Shown here: positions 7,001 through 8,000 of the stretch, piece by piece
Layout of the letters: each line of letters opens with the position of its first letter
Numbering within the stretch: the stretch's first letter is position 1
DNA from: Chloroflexota bacterium
GTDB lineage: Bacteria; Chloroflexota; Dehalococcoidia; Dehalococcoidales; WRFJ01
Reading direction: 5' to 3'
Assembly: GCA_009778865.1 (NCBI GenBank)
Contig: WRFJ01000033.1
Location: forward strand, 1 to 8,000
DNA: 8,000 nucleotides
Position numbers and translations under genes: made by a program
The notes under the pieces: generated by a model
Database searches by the model: none
The model's input: the letters and a program-made list of their open reading frames with translations, nothing else
What the model was told of the DNA's origin: nothing

Positions 7001-7464
7001 TATTCACCGGCTCTGGCAATAGCATCGTTAGCGTCTTTTAATGGTACGGTAGAACCAGGTATAGTGGGCACATTGGCACTAACGGCTATTTCTTTAGCCT
7101 TAAGCTTATCGCCCATCTGCGCCAAAATATGTGAAGGTGGGCCGATAAAGATAATGCCGGCGTCTTCACAAGCTTTAGCAAACTCTGGATTTTCAGCTAA
7201 AAAGCCATAACCGGGGTGAATAGCATCAGCTTTCTTTTCTTTAGCTAGTGCAATAATAGATGGAATGTCCAGATAAGCACCCAGCGGGCTTTTACCTTCG
7301 CCTATTAAATAAGACTCATCGGCTTTGGTACGAAACAAATTATAAATATCTTCACGCGAATAGATGGCTACGGTGTTAATTCCTATGTCGTAGCAACCCC
7401 TGAAGACACGAATAGCGATTTCACCGCGATTAGCTACCAATACTTTTTTAATTTCTTTAATCAT
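4045..7464 (-). CDS. pyc: Pyruvate carboxylase, single-chain biotin enzyme
   Basis: Converts pyruvate, bicarbonate and ATP to oxaloacetate in the cytosol, feeding the C4 branch, amino-acid synthesis and gluconeogenesis. Numbered from the chosen start (1139 residues), residues 1-455 are biotin carboxylase, with the ATP-grasp glycine loop AAGGGGGRGM (163-172), metal-binding E279 and E292, and R296 in EMNPRIQVEH. Residues about 525-800 are the carboxyltransferase barrel: TDTTFRDAHQS with metal-binding D537, K706 in AIKDMAG (the carbamylated lysine), and H735/H737 in HLHTHD. T870 in VTPSSK is the likely proton-transfer Thr. Residues about 820-1070 hold the conserved carboxylase and allosteric-linker part, and 1070-1139 the biotinyl domain, with K1105 in LEGMKMEV 35 residues from the end. 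The usual motif is EAMKM; Gly here is odd but small. I chose the ATG at 7462-7464 because AAAGGA precedes it and IKEIKKVLVANRGEIA is the family start; an ATG at 7503 adds 13 residues and lacks a ribosome binding site. Confidence 0.96.
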   Translation of the reverse strand: MIKEIKKVLVANRGEIAIRVFRGCYDIGINTVAIYSREDIYNLFRTKADESYLIGEGKSPLGAYLDIPSIIALAKEKKADAIHPGYGFLAENPEFAKACEDAGIIFIGPPSHILAQMGDKLKAKEIAVSANVPTIPGSTVPLKDANDAIARAGEYGYPVILKAAGGGGGRGMRKVESDNEMADALGMVQSEALKAFGNGDIFMEKYLQEPKHIEVQILGDSYGNIVHLYERDCSVQRRYQKVVEYTPAFTLAAEKRQQILDDAVRIAKEVGYINAGTVEFLMDRTGNHYFIEMNPRIQVEHTVTEVVTGIDLVKAQIQIARGLPLDSPEIGIKNQEAVQSRGFAIQCRITTEDPTNNFAPDTGRITAYRSSGGYGIRLDAGNAFPGAIITPYYDSLLVKLTSFDRSFEGTCRRMLRALNEMRVRGVKTNIAFLMNIISHHTFQSGLATTKFIDESKELFDVNPSRDRAAKILKYIGDMSINRSKKPCFEEPKAPAVTAGNESLGSIKQMLDSKGPEAVRNWVLTQNKLLLTDTTFRDAHQSLLATRMRTKDMVRIAPATAHILKDAFSMETWGGATFDVAYRFLHESPWRRLQELRKAIPNIPFQMLLRGANAVGYTNYPDNVIKAFIKEAAEAGVDVFRTFDCLNWLPGMQLALEEVIKNGKIAEGTICYTGDISDPKRDRFTLEYYVKLAKELENIGCHFLAIKDMAGLLKPYSAYKLVKTLKEEIGIPIHLHTHDTSGNQVATYLMAAQAGVDIVDCAISSLSSLTSQPSINAVVAALQGQERDTGFDLDELQKLTDYWAQVRPWYAEFASDMITPAADVYRYEIPGGQYTNLKPQVEGMGLGERFYDVKEKYREVNFMLGDIVKVTPSSKMVGDMAIFMVQNNLTKDNILEKGQDLAYPDSVESYFSGMMGQPSWGFPKALQKLVLKNQEPITTRPGKLLPPVDFEEIKKKIKPYKDEPTMQDIVSWVMYPKVLEDYLKNHEENRDISRLDTHVFFMGMAPGETTSIEIEEGKTLIIKYLGSGEANEDGTRNLIFELNGARREIAVKDNSLVASENITVFADPSDSLQIGASIPGAVSKVLVKEGDSVSENQSLIILEGMKMEVSVASKNAGIVEKILVSVGHSIKAGELLIKLK

Positions 7465-7474
7465 AGATATGTTG

Positions 7475-7480
7475 TCCTTT
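7475..7480 (-). promoter_or_regulatory. pyc ribosome binding site
   Basis: AAAGGA on the minus strand ends 10 nt before the ATG at 7464. It is the only Shine-Dalgarno-like sequence near either candidate pyc start, and so selects 7464 over 7503. The spacing is slightly long. It lies about 42 nt downstream of the leader terminator's U tract. Confidence 0.6.
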
Positions 7481-7521
7481 AATATCTTTTTAAGCGTTGC
7501 CATAATATTGTCGGCAAGCGT

Positions 7522-7588
7522 AAAAAAAGACTCTCAAATACACAATTAGGTGTAAGACCAATACCCCAGTTTTGTATTGAAGAGCCTT
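7522..7588 (-). terminator. Intrinsic terminator inside the pyc leader (attenuator)
   Basis: On the minus strand, AAGGCUCUUCAAUACAAAA (7588-7570) pairs with UUGUGUAUUUGAGAGUCUU (7545-7527) over 19 positions, with two G-U pairs and two mismatches and a 24-nt loop. Seven consecutive U (7528-7522) overlap the end of the 3' arm. A terminator between promoter and ribosome binding site is the mark of transcription attenuation. It could instead end a separate small RNA of about 230 nt, since no gene lies upstream in the window. Confidence 0.6.
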
Positions 7589-7744
7589 AGAAATCCTAGG
7601 CATTTGCCGCCTTCTGAAAAGCAATTTTACCCTTAAAAGGCCTTAATCGTCAATATAAATAACATTTAGCATGGTCTTATAGTTAAATCTGTAGCTTTAT
7701 TTTGGATTACTTAACCTCTAGTCTAGCTGTTGCCTCCTTTTTTC

Positions 7745-7760
7745 TGTGATAATTATCACA
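7745..7760. promoter_or_regulatory. TGTGA-N6-TCACA palindromic operator (CRP/FNR- or Rex-like)
   Basis: TGTGATAATTATCACA is a perfect 16-bp palindrome. It fits the CRP-type consensus TGTGA-N6-TCACA exactly, and with its flanks it comes close to a Rex site (TTGTGA-N6-TCACAA, one outer base differing). On the minus strand it starts directly after the pyc -10 and covers the predicted start site, a position where a bound protein would block transcription. No regulator gene is in the window, so the binding protein is unknown. Confidence 0.5.
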
Positions 7761-7789
7761 ATTATAGTTATTAAAATATCAAATTATAA
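7761..7789 (-). promoter_or_regulatory. Predicted pyc promoter
   Basis: On the minus strand a perfect TATAAT (plus 7761-7766) stands 17 bp after TTATAA (plus 7784-7789, 4 of 6 consensus bases). The start site would be near 7754. A second possible -10, GATAAT with an upstream TG, lies inside the palindrome 19 bp after a TTGATA. The sequence is very A+T-rich, so other choices cannot be excluded. Confidence 0.4.
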
Positions 7790-7838
7790 CTAAAACTTAT
7801 AAAAAAGAGTAAGTGTGTAATTCTAACCGTATAGTTTC

Positions 7839-7870
7839 GTAACTGGAGGCATCTAGATACCTATGGTTAC
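7839..7870 (+). repeat. Hairpin-forming inverted repeat before the orphan terminator
   Basis: GTAAC (7839-7843) pairs with GTTAC (7866-7870). Inside, AGG pairs with CCT across a 3x3 internal loop and an apical loop holding TCTAGA. It sits 14 bp before the strong plus-strand terminator, in gene-free DNA, and might be part of the same transcript. Confidence 0.25.
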
Positions 7871-7883
7871 TGCTTAAAAGCCT

Positions 7884-7940
7884 AAATCTACACCCCCTGC
7901 CTCACAACATATAGTAAAGCAGGGGGTGTAGATTTTTCTT
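7884..7940 (+). terminator. Strong intrinsic terminator with no gene before it
   Basis: AAATCTACACCCCCTGC (7884-7900) is followed by an 18-nt loop and its perfect 17-base reverse complement (7919-7935). A T-rich tail (TTCTTCTT from 7936, continuous with the TTT of the arm) follows on the plus strand. On the minus strand the tail is only TTT then AGGC, so plus is the likelier direction. No plus-strand ORF precedes it for more than 3 kb, so it must end a small RNA, an antisense transcript, or an attenuated leader of a gene beyond 8000. From 7941 to 8000 I see no gene or clear signal. Confidence 0.7.
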
Positions 7941-8000
7941 CTTAGTTTATTTCAAAAAAAAGGTTACTAACGATAAGTAGTGTAAAGAATAATATCTTTC

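Larger units (their letters stand above)
7465..7754 (-). other. Long structured 5' leader of pyc, candidate attenuator or riboswitch
   Basis: About 290 nt separate the predicted start site (near 7754) from the pyc ATG. From 5' to 3' the minus strand holds AAAGGAGG with no start codon near it (7733-7740), an A+T-rich middle, the self-complementary AAGGCCTT, and GGC-AAAT-GCC, a small hairpin. Then comes CCTAG-GATTT-CTAAGG (5 bp with one bulged A), and last a long terminator (7522-7588). The CCTAG hairpin takes up the first bases of the terminator's 5' arm, and CAATAC/GTATTG can form another competing hairpin, so mutually exclusive folds are possible. I looked for T-box, lysine, SAM, TPP, glycine, purine, cobalamin, ydaO, ZTP and preQ1 signatures and recognised none. 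A 37-codon ORF (7490-7603) crosses the terminator. Confidence 0.45.

Noticed and set aside
7465..7503. Upstream pyc start at 7503 adding 13 residues
   Set aside because: No ribosome binding site precedes it, and the family N-terminus fits the ATG at 7464, which has AAAGGA upstream.
7590..7754. Lysine or preQ1 riboswitch in the pyc leader (AGAGG and CTAC-like matches)
   Set aside because: Only isolated short matches; the conserved cores and their order are absent.
7948..7978. Hairpin with a run of T on the minus strand near the right edge as a terminator
   Set aside because: Only four base pairs (TACT/AGTA) support it; the T run is more likely simple sequence.

Overview
The window looks like chromosome from an A+T-rich, probably anaerobic Firmicutes-type bacterium. 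I infer Clostridia or Negativicutes from the Shine-Dalgarno-led starts, the single-chain pyruvate carboxylase and the Firmicutes-style AlkD and SPL-like proteins, but the genus cannot be read from the sequence. The standard genetic code works throughout. There is no tRNA, rRNA, CRISPR array, transposase or phage gene.

Left part (1-3352): many small genes in alternating orientation, several linked to nucleic-acid repair. It opens with the tail of what looks like a family 5 (peptide/nickel type) solute-binding protein, whose stop overlaps by 4 bp (ATGA) a compact DEDDy RNase H-fold exonuclease. Converging on that is a cysteine-rich DUF3795 protein. Next is a divergent alkylation-repair pair: an O6-alkylguanine-DNA alkyltransferase (ogt, minus) and an AlkD-like HEAT-repeat DNA glycosylase (plus), sharing a 92-bp intergenic region with one good extended -10 promoter and a spaced inverted repeat. 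Convergent with alkD is a radical SAM gene of the spore-photoproduct-lyase-like family, split into two frames by an apparent single-base loss.

Middle (3353-4044): a divergent control region with a TTTACA-17-TAAAAT promoter overlapped by a long imperfect palindrome, a 63-64 residue two-helix membrane protein, about 230 bp without a gene, and a perfect 30-bp palindromic terminator.

Right part (4045-8000): a complete single-polypeptide pyruvate carboxylase (pyc, minus) with biotin carboxylase, carboxyltransferase, allosteric/linker and biotinyl domains. It supplies oxaloacetate by carboxylating pyruvate. Its roughly 290-nt 5' leader is the most interesting part of the window. It has a plausible promoter, a perfect TGTGA-N6-TCACA palindrome at the start site, an unattached GGAGG, and a long-stem intrinsic terminator with a seven-U tail just upstream of the pyc ribosome binding site. 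This is the layout of transcription attenuation or of a riboswitch, but I recognise no known aptamer class. Beyond it, 7790-8000 has no gene, but holds a strong plus-strand terminator with no gene in front of it, so a small RNA or a second attenuated leader is possible.
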